Made by a program: the position numbers and the translations under genes. Of a stretch of DNA of 64,000 nucleotides, positions 51,032-61,700 are shown in pieces (the stretch's first letter is position 1; every line of letters begins with the position of its first letter). A model generated the notes under the pieces. It was not told the DNA's origin and did no database searches. It saw only the letters and a program-made list of their open reading frames with translations. This DNA comes from Treponema sp. UBA6988 (lineage in GTDB: Bacteria > Spirochaetota > Spirochaetia > Treponematales > Treponemataceae). The stretch is taken from positions 40,951 through 104,950 of the forward strand of contig DJYC01000028.1 in assembly GCA_002448445.1 (NCBI GenBank), given 5' to 3'.

Positions 51032-52450
51032 ATGATGAATAATTTTGTTAAAAACAAGATTGCCGTTTTTGTAGCTGTTGCAGTATGTTTTGCAGCACCT
51101 TTTTCTGCTTCTGCCGCCGGACAGGACAGGTACGGTAGCACACAGGCGGAAGCCGCATACAATTTGGGACTTTCCAAGAATAATTTTATCCAAAGCCTTC
51201 AGAATTCGCTTGCAAAGTCTTCTCCGCAGGAAACCCTCAAGCTTTTTGACACCCTTCCTGCAGAGCTTTCCGAGGATTTTGACATTCTTTACCTTAAGTC
51301 GGCACTCAACCTTAGCGCTGGAAACTACAAGGAAGCCTCTCAGATTTGTTCTTCGCTAAGAACTGCCAACCCGGGCAACCAGGACGCTTTGGAACTTGGC
51401 ATTGTAATTGCAACTGCCCAGGGGGACACAAAGACAAAGTCAGCCCTTGTGAATGAGCTTCTAAAGAAAGATCCGTACAATTCTGCCGCAAACATAACCA
51501 TTGGCGATGACTATTTTGCCCGCAAGAACTACAAGCAGGCACTTGCATACTACGAAAAGGCCCTGGTCAACGACAGCAACAATGTGGACGCAAAGTTTGG
51601 TGTTGGTAGAGCCGCCTATTACCTTAAGGATGATGAAAAGGCAAAGAAAACCTTCAAATCAATCATAGAAATTGACCCAACCTATGCACCTGGCTATTCC
51701 TACCTTGGAAAAATTGCCGCTGCCAACAAGGAAAACAAGATTGCTTCCTCTTACGCAGAAAAGGCCCTTGAACTTGACTCCGAAAACTACGACTACCTTA
51801 TGGACTACGGAATGTATGAGAACACAATGGAACATTCCGAGAACGCAATTAAGGCTTGGACAAAGGCAATTAAGCTTCAGCCGGACTACTTCCTTGCCTA
51901 TGCCTACCGCGGCGGTTTGTACGATGCAGAGAATATGCTTGACCAGGCTTGCGAAGACTACAAGATGGTTGTAAAGCTGAATCCTGACTATTATTTTGCC
52001 TACGAAGAGCTTGGCGTAATCTACCTGCACAAAGAGCAGTGGACACTTGCGCGCGAGGCATTCGAGAAGTGCTACGAAAAGCAGAAGGACAATATTTCCT
52101 ATCCGCTGATGATTACATATTGCTACTACCGCGAGAACAACAGCTTTAAAGCCCGCGAATTTAGCGACAAGGTTTTGCGCAAGATGGACAGGTCTTCCAT
52201 TGAATACGCAATGCTCCGCGTCTTCCACGACAGGGGCGGAGAAATGCCGCTTGCCCAGAAGATTGCACAGTTGGGCAGCCGCCAGCAGCAGGGAAAGATG
52301 TATTTCTACCTTGGCCTTTTGTATGAACTTTACGGTGGGGTTGAAGCTTCCCGCGAATGGTACGCAAAGGTTCTTTCCATGAATTGCCCAATGTTCTTTG
52401 AATACCGCCTTGCTGAATGGAGTGTGCAGCCAAATGACAGCGCAAAATAA
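51032..52450 (+). CDS. TPR-repeat protein, exported
   Basis: The 472-residue protein has a signal peptide (VKNKIAVFVAVAVCFAAPFSASA) and at least seven tandem TPR units from about residue 65 to 400, for example NITIGDDYFARKNYKQALAYYEKALVNDSNNVDAKFG, AYAYRGGLYDAENMLDQACEDYKMVVKLNPDYYFAYEELG. TPRs mediate protein-protein contacts; a periplasmic scaffold or assembly role is plausible. Two ATGs are adjacent (51032 and 51035); the second has better spacing to GGGAG. The next gene starts inside its last 17 bases. Confidence 0.85.
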   Translation: MMNNFVKNKIAVFVAVAVCFAAPFSASAAGQDRYGSTQAEAAYNLGLSKNNFIQSLQNSLAKSSPQETLKLFDTLPAELSEDFDILYLKSALNLSAGNYKEASQICSSLRTANPGNQDALELGIVIATAQGDTKTKSALVNELLKKDPYNSAANITIGDDYFARKNYKQALAYYEKALVNDSNNVDAKFGVGRAAYYLKDDEKAKKTFKSIIEIDPTYAPGYSYLGKIAAANKENKIASSYAEKALELDSENYDYLMDYGMYENTMEHSENAIKAWTKAIKLQPDYFLAYAYRGGLYDAENMLDQACEDYKMVVKLNPDYYFAYEELGVIYLHKEQWTLAREAFEKCYEKQKDNISYPLMITYCYYRENNSFKAREFSDKVLRKMDRSSIEYAMLRVFHDRGGEMPLAQKIAQLGSRQQQGKMYFYLGLLYELYGGVEASREWYAKVLSMNCPMFFEYRLAEWSVQPNDSAK

Positions 52451-53687
52451 TGTTGCCGCCAGAGACTCCAACACGCAAAAACATCTTGTTGTTGCCGGCA
52501 GGGAATTTGTCCTCGTGGGAACCGCCCATGTTTCAAAAGAAAGCATGGAGGAAGTGGAGCTAGCCGTAGAAAAAGAAAATCCTGATTCTGTTGCCATAGA
52601 ACTGGATCAGAAAAGGCTTGCCAGCATAGAGGATCCCGAAGCTTGGCGCAAGATGGACATTATAAAGGTTCTAAAAAACAAGCAGGGCTTTTTAATGCTT
52701 TCCAACCTGATTCTTGCCGCTTACCAAAAGCGCATGGGGCAGGGGACTGGTGTTAAGCCTGGTCAGGAAATGATTGCCGCAATCAACAAGGCAAAGTCCC
52801 TGGACATTCCCCAGTATATGGTTGACCGCCCGATTGCTGTAACGATGAGGCGTGCCTGGGCAAAGAATTCATTCTGGGGCAAATGCAAGCTCCTGAGTGT
52901 TCTTATTGCCAGTGCCTTTGCAAAAGAAGAAGCCGCTCCGGACGAAATTGAAAACCTAAAGAAGACAAACGAAATGGATGCCATGATGGGAGAAGTTGCA
53001 GAATACTTTCCCAAGGTAAAAGAAGTCCTTATAGATGAGCGCGACCGCTATCTTGCAAGCCATATCTGGCAGTGCCCTGGAAACAAGGTTCTTGCGGTGC
53101 TTGGTGCCGGTCATTTGAAGGGTGTCCAGAAGCACATAAGCGACATTGCCGCCGGAACGGAATCCCCGGACTGTTCTGACATAAGCGAAGTTCCGCCAAA
53201 GTCCCTTGCCTCAAAGATTGCAATGTGGATTATTCCGCTTTTGATTATTGCAGTGATTGTGGCAGGATTTGTAATCGGTGGACGTAAAAAGGGATTTGAC
53301 ATGCTAAGTGCATGGGTCTGGTGGAATGCCGCCCTTGCAGGAATTGGAGCCCTGATAGCAGGTGCCCATCCAATAACAATCCTTGTCTCTGCAATAGGTG
53401 CGCCGCTAACGTCGCTTTGTCCTTTCATAGGAATTGGAATCGTAGCCGGAATTGTACAGGCCTTAATCTGCAAGCCAAAAGTTCAGGACATGGAAACCAT
53501 GCAGCAGGATGCAACTTCCATAAAGGGCTTCTATAAAAACAGGCTGCTCCGCGTTCTTCTTGTCTTTATCCTGTCAAGCCTTGGCAGCACTCTGGGAACC
53601 TTCCTTGCCGGTGCCAACATCGTAAAGATAATTGCATCCTTCTTTGACAAAGTGATTGACTTGGTTAAGGGGCTGTTTGCCCGCTAG
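52434..53687 (+). CDS. TraB/GumN-family membrane protein
   Basis: The 417-residue protein has the TraB-type N-terminal domain (LVGTAHVSKESMEEVELAVEKENPDSVAIELDQKRLASIEDPE, then MVDRPIAVTMRRAWAK and ERDRYLASHI, VLAVLGAGHLKGV; all the conserved GTAH, E and GxGH positions) and about five C-terminal membrane helices. Homologues are proposed metalloproteases or regulators of small molecules; archaeal and eukaryotic members include mitochondrial TRABD. The ATG at 52434 is the first that leaves the GTAH motif near the start; an earlier in-frame ATG lies inside the TPR gene. The convergent ABC gene shares its stop region. Confidence 0.85.
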   Translation: MTAQNNVAARDSNTQKHLVVAGREFVLVGTAHVSKESMEEVELAVEKENPDSVAIELDQKRLASIEDPEAWRKMDIIKVLKNKQGFLMLSNLILAAYQKRMGQGTGVKPGQEMIAAINKAKSLDIPQYMVDRPIAVTMRRAWAKNSFWGKCKLLSVLIASAFAKEEAAPDEIENLKKTNEMDAMMGEVAEYFPKVKEVLIDERDRYLASHIWQCPGNKVLAVLGAGHLKGVQKHISDIAAGTESPDCSDISEVPPKSLASKIAMWIIPLLIIAVIVAGFVIGGRKKGFDMLSAWVWWNAALAGIGALIAGAHPITILVSAIGAPLTSLCPFIGIGIVAGIVQALICKPKVQDMETMQQDATSIKGFYKNRLLRVLLVFILSSLGSTLGTFLAGANIVKIIASFFDKVIDLVKGLFAR

Positions 53688-55342
53688 CTTTCTTCTATAA
53701 TCCTATACATCGGCTCCTGGTCGGGGTGCAGTTCCAGGATGTGCTTTTCGCATTCGAGGACTTCGGCAGGGTCGTGGGTTACGTGCAGGAGGGTTGTGGT
53801 TCCTGTGTCTGCAATTGTTTCCAGCAGGTCTAGGATTTTTTGGCGGTAGTTTTCGTCTAGGCCGTGGCAGGGTTCGTCAAGGATTAAGACGCGGGGTGTT
53901 TTTACTGCGGCCCTTATGATTAGGACTGCCCGCTGTTCACCGTAGCTTAGGGAAGAGAAGGTCTGGTGTTCCCTGCCCTGAAAGCCTGCAAGTTTTAGCC
54001 ATTCGTGGGCGGCTGCAACTTCAAAGTCGGTGGCTTGTTCGTAAAGGCCTATGCTGTCGTGGAAACCGCTTATGATAACGTCCTGGAGCTCTGTTCCACC
54101 GACCATTCTGTATTCAACGTGGAGACGGTAGCTTACGATTCCAAGCTGTTTTTTTATGTCCCAGATTGTTTCTCCGCTTCCACGGCGCTTTCCAAAGAGG
54201 CTTACTTTTTCGCGGAAGACCTGCATGTTGTCCCCGGTGATGAGTTCAAGGATTGTGGTTTTTCCAGAACCGTTTGGTCCGCGCAAGAGCCAGTGCACGC
54301 CCGGTTTAACTTCCCAGTTCAGGTTTACAAGAACGTGGTGGTCGCCCCAGCCTACGTTTACGTCTTCAAATTTGATGAGGCTTGGGGGTAGGGGTGTGTT
54401 GTTTATGCTTTCGGAAAGAGCCTTGTTGTTTTCGCGGATTTTTTTTAGTTCATCAAGGAAGTTCTGCTTTTGCTCTTCGCGTTCTGCAAGGCGTTTTTGC
54501 CTGCTTGCCTCTACGATTTTTTCGTATTCGTCACGGCTGCCGCAGAAGGAAATCTTTTTTTCTGTAAATTCTACAACGCGGTTTATTGCGTCTGGAATTT
54601 CGTGCCAGCGTTCCATGCTCAAAATTATTCTGGGGAATCCGCTGTTTGTGGAAGCATTTCCGCCACTGGTTCCGCCGTCTGCCAAAGTAAGCTGGCGTTT
54701 TGCAATCGTATTAAAGAATTCAAGGAGTATGCGGCGTGATTCTGCATCAAGTCCTGCAAAAGGGTCGCTTAGAATTAAAAGTCCAGCACCGGAAAGCAAG
54801 GCCCTGCAAAGGAGCGTCCTTCGGATTTCTCCTGTGGACATGTAGCGCAGCCCGCGGTCAAGGATTTTTTCTACACCGCAAAGCTTTATCTGCGGCATGG
54901 TTTCCAGACGGGAGGCTATTGGCGGCAGGGGGGCACCCTTTTTGTTTGAACCGCCAAGCACTTCGCAGATGTACTGTCTTCCGGTTCGCCCTTCATCTTC
55001 TTTGTCCATGATTTCGCTTTCGTCGCGCTGCCTTTCTTCTTCTATTAAAGATGCGGCTTTTTCCAAAGAGACAATTGCTATGGAGCCTTTTTGGCTGAAT
55101 GCAGATGAATAAAGGGCTGTTTGACCGGACGACAACTGTTCTACAGTGAGTTCGTTTGGGGAGATTTCAAGCTGTCCTTCAAGGCCTTTGATGAATTCCG
55201 CTTTTCCTCCGCCGTTTGGTCCTATTACAAGCCAGGCTTCCCCGCTTTTCATTTCCCAGTCGAGCTTAGGTAATTTTACCCGGCCTGAATCATGTATACG
55301 GCAGTTTTTGATTGTAATTAGATTTGAAAATGCAGAATTCAT
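53684..55342 (-). CDS. Double ABC ATPase, ModF-like
   Basis: The 552-residue cytoplasmic protein has two nucleotide-binding domains and no membrane part, as in ModF/PhrA-type molybdate-related ABC proteins. NBD1: GPNGGGKAEF (41-50) where Walker A should read GKS/T, so ATP hydrolysis is probably impaired; signature STGEIRR and LLILSDPFAGLD. NBD2: GPNGSGKTT, then LSYGEQRAVLIIRAA and RVLILDEPCHGLD, complete. A Glu/Lys-rich linker joins them. The ATG at 55342 with AGGGG before it is preferred over an in-frame TTG. Its cargo is unknown because no permease is adjacent. Confidence 0.85.
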   Translation of the reverse strand: MNSAFSNLITIKNCRIHDSGRVKLPKLDWEMKSGEAWLVIGPNGGGKAEFIKGLEGQLEISPNELTVEQLSSGQTALYSSAFSQKGSIAIVSLEKAASLIEEERQRDESEIMDKEDEGRTGRQYICEVLGGSNKKGAPLPPIASRLETMPQIKLCGVEKILDRGLRYMSTGEIRRTLLCRALLSGAGLLILSDPFAGLDAESRRILLEFFNTIAKRQLTLADGGTSGGNASTNSGFPRIILSMERWHEIPDAINRVVEFTEKKISFCGSRDEYEKIVEASRQKRLAEREEQKQNFLDELKKIRENNKALSESINNTPLPPSLIKFEDVNVGWGDHHVLVNLNWEVKPGVHWLLRGPNGSGKTTILELITGDNMQVFREKVSLFGKRRGSGETIWDIKKQLGIVSYRLHVEYRMVGGTELQDVIISGFHDSIGLYEQATDFEVAAAHEWLKLAGFQGREHQTFSSLSYGEQRAVLIIRAAVKTPRVLILDEPCHGLDENYRQKILDLLETIADTGTTTLLHVTHDPAEVLECEKHILELHPDQEPMYRIIEES

Positions 55343-55600
55343 AGTTCCCCTCTGCAAGAATCAGAGTTGCATCTGGCTCTTACTTTGGCCAATCTATGAA
55401 TTTTATAAAGAATTTTGTTCCCAAGTAAAAAGTTACACTAATAGCCAAAGCAAAAAAAAGTCCTGTCAAATCAAAACCTCCAAAATTTTTTCACTTTTTG
55501 AATAACAATGACTTTTTATGAAAACTCTAACTTTGCTTTTATATTAGTATATGTGCATTTTGTAGAAAAAACAAGGGGGAATTCTAGAAAAAGGCGGAAA

Positions 55601-56095
55601 TCATTTTTGCTTGAGCTTTTCCATTACTTTTTCGAGAGGTGCCTTCATTTTTTCTGCGGCAAGCTGGGGGTCTATGTTAAATTCCCTTACGGCGATTACA
55701 GCATCCTCCACGGATCTTTCTTCTGCTCCCAGAGCGCGGCCTTCTGCCAAGGCTTCCTTCCGTTCTTGACGGCGTATGTCCATTTCCCATATACCCATTG
55801 TGGCGTATGCCTCCCTGAATCGTTCACTTTGCTTAAGATTTTCCACCCGCTTTGTAAGACGTATAGAAAAATCATCTTCGCTTGGGTCGTTAGTGTAGAC
55901 GAAGCGTAGAAAACCCCTTATCTTTGCGTCCGACTCTTTTTCGTACCCGCTTGCATTATATATCACTTTTTTAATTTTGTCATTGAAATGTTCCAAGGGG
56001 GGACCCTTGAACCCCAGAACTTGGAGGGGAGAAACCCGCTCAAAGTCCGAAGCCCGCTGGTTTCTCCCCTCCAAACCTCCTTCGACGGTACGCAC
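55601..56095 (-). pseudogene. Rpn-family nuclease/transposase, C-terminal remnant
   Basis: The frame gives 164 residues. From about residue 36, HFNDKIKKVIYNASGYEKES, then GFLRFVYTNDPSEDDFSIRL, RVENLKQSERFREAYATMGIWEMDIRRQE matches the C-terminal part of PD-(D/E)XK Rpn-family (PDDEXK transposase-like) proteins. Their N-terminal nuclease core is missing. Residues 1-35 are the translation of GC-rich repeat DNA with no relation to Rpn. The gene is therefore truncated; it may still be translated but cannot be an active nuclease. Confidence 0.7.
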
Positions 56096-56130
56096 TTGCT
56101 ACCGTCTCATCCTCGGGCACGGCTTAGGGG
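55994..56130. repeat. GC-rich repeat-like segment with internal inverted copies
   Basis: GGAGGGGAGAAACC (56032) and GGTTTCTCCCCTCC (56059) are complementary arms, and the segment joins the front of the Rpn remnant. It is GC-rich like the dispersed repeats but lacks the CAATGGAGCGGG core. Confidence 0.5.
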
Positions 56131-56277
56131 CTAGCCCCTAAGAACCCCAAATTTTCATAGAAGAATATTTATTGCTATCTTTTTTGGCATATTAATAAGG
56201 TAAAAAAGTCTTCTGCTTTTGTTCCAAAATGATTGTTTAGCTCTCCACTCAATCGGTTAACTGCCCTTTGCAAACAA

Positions 56278-56365
56278 AGGCGCGGCAGGCCGTGGAGGGG
56301 TTGCCGTAGGCAAGACCGCGCTTGCGCGGGCCGAGCGTTAGCGGGCCCCGGAAGGGCCACACACA
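56278..56365 (+). repeat. GC-rich dispersed intergenic repeat, divergent copy
   Basis: GGCGCGGCAGGCCGTGGAGG, GCCGTAGGCAAGACCGCGCTT and GGGCCCCGGAAGGGCC are related to the family start and end blocks. Surrounding DNA up to malQ is AT-rich and shows no gene; the 456-base gap before malQ holds this, the preceding repeat and a promoter-like TATAAT at 56535. Confidence 0.5.
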
Positions 56366-56551
56366 AGGAATGGATGTTCTTTGGGGAAATGTTTGGACAG
56401 CATAAAAAAGTGCCGCAAAAAAGAAAAAACGCAAAAAATATTTTAATTTTGGTTTAATATTAAAAGGAGCCTTAAAAAAACAATTTTTTTTGCAAAAAAT
56501 AGAAAAACTTGTGGCAAGTTAATTATTGTCATGATATAATAGAAAATAATT

Positions 56552-58639
56552 ATGGAAAAGAGAACCGGTGTTGTTATTCCCCTGGCGGCATTGTACACAA
56601 AAGATTGCGAAGCCGTTGGTGATTTTATGGCTTTAAAACCCTTCGCTGACTTTTGCCAGGCATGCGGCTTTAGTGTAATTCAGCTTTTGCCGGTTAACGA
56701 TACTGGCACGCAGTCTTCCCCGTATTCGGGGCTTTCTGCATTTGCGCTGCATCCTCTTTACATTCGCATTGAGTCTCTTCCTGAATTTGAGGGGGCTTTA
56801 AAAGACGACAAGGCTTTTGCTTCTGCCTACAAGACCTATATAAAGTCCAACAAATACAAGAACCGCTTTGACTACGACAAGCTTACCCAGGAAAAATACA
56901 AGCTTTTGCATTTGCTTTATTCCCATGCGGAAAAGCTGGCCGAGGGAAAGAAAACTGCTTCCAAGACAGGCGTTAATGTTGTAAATGCGGGGGACGGTTC
57001 TGCTTCCGCAATAAAATTCAAGGCTGAACTTGAGGCTTTTGTTGAGGAAAACGGCTGGGTGATTCCATACGCGGTTTTTAAGAATCTTAAGGATTCTGCA
57101 ATGCAGGCTTCTTGGAAAAGCTGGGATGAACATTTGCAGAAGCTTAGCCGTGATCAGATTATGCTGCGCTTTAAGAACAAGGCTCTTAAGTCCAGCCACA
57201 ATTTTTTTGTTTGGTGCCAGATGCGTGCCGCACAGCAGTTTAAGGAAGCTGCCGACTATGTTAAGTCCAAGGGCATTTTACTTAAGGGCGACATTCCAAT
57301 TCTGATGAACGAAGACAGCACTGACTGTTGGGCATGGCCTGAATTCTTTAACCAGGATTTAAGGGCAGGTTCTCCGCCTGACGGTGAAAATCCAAGCGGC
57401 CAGAACTGGGGCTTTCCCACTTACAACTGGGCGCGTCTTGAGGCTGACGAATTTAACTGGTGGAAAAACCGCATAAAGACTGCTTCCCAGTATTACAGCG
57501 CATTCAGGATTGACCACATCTTGGGCTTCTTTAGGATTTGGGCTGTAAAGGACAGGGAAGGTTCGGCATATCTTGGGCATACGGAACCCTACGCTTCTCT
57601 TTCCCGCAAGGAGCTTAATGCACTTGGCTTTGACGATTCAAGGCTCCGTTGGCTTTCCCAGCCACACATTCCTACGGGCTTAATAGAAGACATTACCTGG
57701 AACCACGATGAGGCCCACCGCTTTTTGTCCCTGGTTGCAGACCGGCTTGGGGATGAGGAACTGTGGCTTTTTAAGAAGGACATAGGTGTTTCGGGTGACA
57801 TTTATACGGTTCATTTTTGCGACGACATTTCAAAGGATGCCAATGTAAAGCGTGCCCTTGAAAAAAAGTGGAATGACCGCTGTCTTATAGAGATTGAGGA
57901 CGACACTTTTATTCCAGTCTACACTTATGAAAATTCAACGGCATGGAAGAGTTTGGGTTGGGATGAGCAGCAGAAGCTAAGGCAGGCTTTTGACGGGCTT
58001 AAGGAAAAGGAAAATTCGCTTTGGAAGGAACAGGCACTTTCCGTTCTTACGCCTATTGTCCACGCAAGCTCAATGATTCCTTGTGCGGAGGATTTGGGGG
58101 TGAATCTTGCGGTTATGCCTGAGGTTCTTAAGCAGCTGGAGATTCTTTCGCTAAAGGTTGTGCGCTGGAACCGTTTGTGGGAAGAGGATGGGCAGCCTTA
58201 TTATCCGCTTGAAAAATACCCGGAGCTTAGCGTTGCAACTACTTCCGTGCATGACAGTTCAACCGTGCGCCAGTGGTGGCAGGATGAAAAGCAGAGTGTC
58301 CAGGCCTTTATAAAAGCGGTGGCATCTTCTGAAGGTGAAGCTGATGAATCTGTAGCCGTAGAGCCGGGCATGCCATTTGATGAAAAGGTTGCGGCTTTTG
58401 TTATGGAAAATTCTGCAAAATGCGGCAGTGCGCTTTTTATTAATCCGCTTCAGGACTATTTGTATTTGCAGCAGAAGTATTTTCTTGAGGATGCCCAGTC
58501 GGAGAGAATTAATGTTCCCGGCAGCGTGAATGCTTTTAACTGGACCTACAGGATGCCAGTGAGCGTGGAAGCTTTATCGCAAGACGAAGAATTTATTCAG
58601 CGTGTTCAGAAAGTGGTTAAAATCCACGATGGCAAATAG
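56552..58639 (+). CDS. malQ: 4-alpha-glucanotransferase (GH77)
   Basis: MalQ moves alpha-1,4-glucan segments between maltodextrins in the cytoplasm. The 695-residue enzyme has IQLLPVNDTGTQSSPYSGLSAFALHPLYI, SPPDGENPSGQNWGFPTYNW, the nucleophile Asp321 in FRIDHILGFFRIW, PCAEDLGV with the acid/base Glu, and SVHDSSTVRQWW with the third acid. The loop between residues 100 and 170 is longer than in E. coli. TATAAT (56535-56540) is near the start and no Shine-Dalgarno is visible. The GH13 gene follows after 70 bases. Confidence 0.95.
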   Translation: MEKRTGVVIPLAALYTKDCEAVGDFMALKPFADFCQACGFSVIQLLPVNDTGTQSSPYSGLSAFALHPLYIRIESLPEFEGALKDDKAFASAYKTYIKSNKYKNRFDYDKLTQEKYKLLHLLYSHAEKLAEGKKTASKTGVNVVNAGDGSASAIKFKAELEAFVEENGWVIPYAVFKNLKDSAMQASWKSWDEHLQKLSRDQIMLRFKNKALKSSHNFFVWCQMRAAQQFKEAADYVKSKGILLKGDIPILMNEDSTDCWAWPEFFNQDLRAGSPPDGENPSGQNWGFPTYNWARLEADEFNWWKNRIKTASQYYSAFRIDHILGFFRIWAVKDREGSAYLGHTEPYASLSRKELNALGFDDSRLRWLSQPHIPTGLIEDITWNHDEAHRFLSLVADRLGDEELWLFKKDIGVSGDIYTVHFCDDISKDANVKRALEKKWNDRCLIEIEDDTFIPVYTYENSTAWKSLGWDEQQKLRQAFDGLKEKENSLWKEQALSVLTPIVHASSMIPCAEDLGVNLAVMPEVLKQLEILSLKVVRWNRLWEEDGQPYYPLEKYPELSVATTSVHDSSTVRQWWQDEKQSVQAFIKAVASSEGEADESVAVEPGMPFDEKVAAFVMENSAKCGSALFINPLQDYLYLQQKYFLEDAQSERINVPGSVNAFNWTYRMPVSVEALSQDEEFIQRVQKVVKIHDGK

Positions 58640-58709
58640 ATTGGTTAATTTTTCTAATTTGGGTACAGACTACAAAGTGCCTGCTTGCATGTTTAAGGAG
58701 GATTTCTAA

Positions 58710-61700
58710 ATGGAAAAAACAAAGTGGCCCGTTTCTTATAATGAATTCCACGTGAGCCGCAACGTCCGCGATTTGTGCAACTTTGACCAGGGACTTTTTG
58801 CTTCTAGCGGCAACGTTATTTTTGCAAACCTTAAGGCCGTACAGAAGTTTCAGACAAAGCTGAATGATCTTTTTGTAAGCCGTGGGGAAAAAGAAAAGCA
58901 GGTTTCTGCAGGAAGCCTTAACGCCATGGGGCTTATAGACGAGATTTTCCACTATGTCTGTATGCTTTTTAGGAGGGACAAGGACCCCAACGCTTTTAAG
59001 ACCCTTCTTTTTGAATTGGACAGAATTTTTGGCAAGGACGAGATAGACAAGCTTCTGCTGCAATTTATGGATGAATTTCCCCCTACAGCTGTATATCAGA
59101 AGCAGCTTACCAACTGGGACTATCTTATGCAGTCTGCCTACGATACAGGTACAAGGCAGCAGAGGAGCAACCGCGAGCAGGTTCTTGAAGAGCTGATACT
59201 TCTTCATCTTGCTAACGAAAATCCCGCTTTTCATCCATTCCAGATTCTTTTTGACGACAGAAAGCTTGCCCTTAACGCAAACTACATAAAGACATGGAAC
59301 CAGATAAAGGCATATTTCTTGACTCTTCCCAAATTTGGCCCCAAGAATAACGACCTTATCAATATGCTAAAGGAACCGGTTGTTGCTTCCCCAACTTCGC
59401 TAAAGGGGCAGTTGGACTACATACGCACCTACTGGGCGGATTTGCTTGGTGAATGGTTGCGCCGCCTTCTTGAAGGAATTGACACTTTGAGTGAGGAAGA
59501 AAAGGCTGCCTGGCACCCCACAAACGGCGGTGATGCGGAGATGGCTCCATATTCCTACGAAAACCTTATGCGCGAGTACGAAAGGTTCAGCCCTGACCGC
59601 GAATGGATGCCAAAGGTTGTTCTTATGGCAAAGACGGTTCTTGTCTGGCTTTTCCAGCTGAGTAAAAAATATGGGCGCGAGATTAACCGCCTTGACCAGA
59701 TTCCTGATGAGGAACTTGACCTTTTGCGTGACCAGGGCTTTACGGGGCTTTGGCTGATTGGTCTTTGGGAAAGAAGCTATGCTTCAAAAAGGATCAAGCA
59801 GATTAACGGCAACCCGGAAGCGGCTGCGTCTGCATATTCTCTTTACGACTACGAGATTGCCTGGAACCTTGGCGGCTGGGATGCACTTATAAATTTGCGG
59901 CAGCGCTGTTGGCAGAGGGGAATTCGTCTTGCAAGCGACATGGTTCCAAACCACACTGGTATGGACGGCAAGTGGGTGATTGAGCATCCCGATCTCTTTG
60001 TTTCAAGAAAGGACTGCCCTTATCCCCAGTATTCCTTTACCGGGGAAAACCTAAGCCAGGACGGACGCGTTTCCATTTACCTTGAAGACCACTACTATTC
60101 AAAGAGTGACTGCGCCGTATGCTTTAAGCGCGTGGACAACCAGACAGGGGACGTAACTTATATCTACCACGGAAACGACGGTACAGGTATGCCTTGGAAC
60201 GACACTGCCCAGATTGACTTCCTGAATGAAAAAGCAAGGGAAGAGGTTATCCACCAGATTATGAAGGTTGCCTCCAACTTTCCGATTATCCGCTTTGATG
60301 CCGCAATGGTTCTTGCAAAGAAGCACATACGCCGCCTTTGGTATCCGGAGCCAGGCCATGGTGGAGACATTGCCACAAGAAGCCAGTATGCCCTTACCAC
60401 GGAACAGTTTGAGAGCGCAATTCCAAATGAATTCTGGAGGGAAGTTGTTGACCGCTGCGCCCGCGACATGCCGGACACGCTTTTGCTTGCAGAGGCATTC
60501 TGGATGATGGAAGGCTACTTTACGCGTACGCTGGGAATGCACCGCGTTTACAATTCTGCCTTTATGAACATGCTCAAGAAGGAAGAGAATCAGAAGTACC
60601 GCGATACGGTTAAGAACACCATAAAATTTGACCCCCAGGTTCTAAAGCGCTTTGTAAACTTTATGAACAACCCCGACGAAGAGACGGCGGTGGCCCAGTT
60701 TGGCAAGGGAGACAAGTACTTTGGCGTTTGTACCCTTATGGTAACAATGCCAGGCCTGCCAATGTTTGGTCACGGTCAGATAGAAGGCTTTGAAGAAAAG
60801 TACGGAATGGAATATACCCGTGCCTACCGCGACGAACAGCCGGACGAAGGTCTTGTTAGCCGCCACTGGCACGACATATTCCCCCTTATGCACAAGAGGT
60901 ATCTCTTCTCCGGCGTGGACAACTTTTTGTTCTACGATGTGTGGAACAACGGCGTTGTAAACGAAAACATCTTTGCCTATTCAAACTCATGCGGAAATGA
61001 GCGCACTATTGTATTCTACAACAACAAGTACGAAAGGGCTTCCGGCTGGATAAAGCAGTCATGCGAATATGCGGTAAAAGTAGGCTCTGGAGAAAACGAC
61101 AAGGAGATGAGGAGCCGTTCCCTTGCAGAAGGAGTTGGCCTTAGCTACGGCAGCGACCACTTCTGCATCTTCCGCGAACACAAGAGTGGCCTCTGGTACG
61201 TCCGCAAAAGTGACGACCTTATCAACCAGGGCATGTTTGTCTCGCTTAACGGTTTTGAGTACCAGGTCTATCTTGACGTGCAGCAAGTTGAGGACACGGT
61301 TGAAGGCAAGTACGCCAAGCTGAACGAGCTTTTGAACGGGGGCGGCTGTCCCGACCTTGAAGTTGCATGGGAGGAATACCGCTACAAGGACTTGTATGCT
61401 GCCCTTGCAAAATTTGCAACCCCGGAACTTTTTGGCCAGCTTTCTACCCTTTGCACACCGGCGCTTGTTCTTAAAGCCCAGAAAAAAGACGGAATTACTA
61501 CGGAAGAAATCTTTGCTGCGGTAAAGAAGCAGGCCCTTGAATACTACGAAGCTGAATCCAAATTTGCGGCCCAAGAGGCGGAGATTAACAAGGAACAGGA
61601 ACGCTTTAACCTAAAGAAGGCGGAAACGGAACTTGTTAAGCCTGTCCGCAAAGACAAGACTCCAACGCAAAAAGAAGCCAGGATTAGGAAAAAGGCAACG

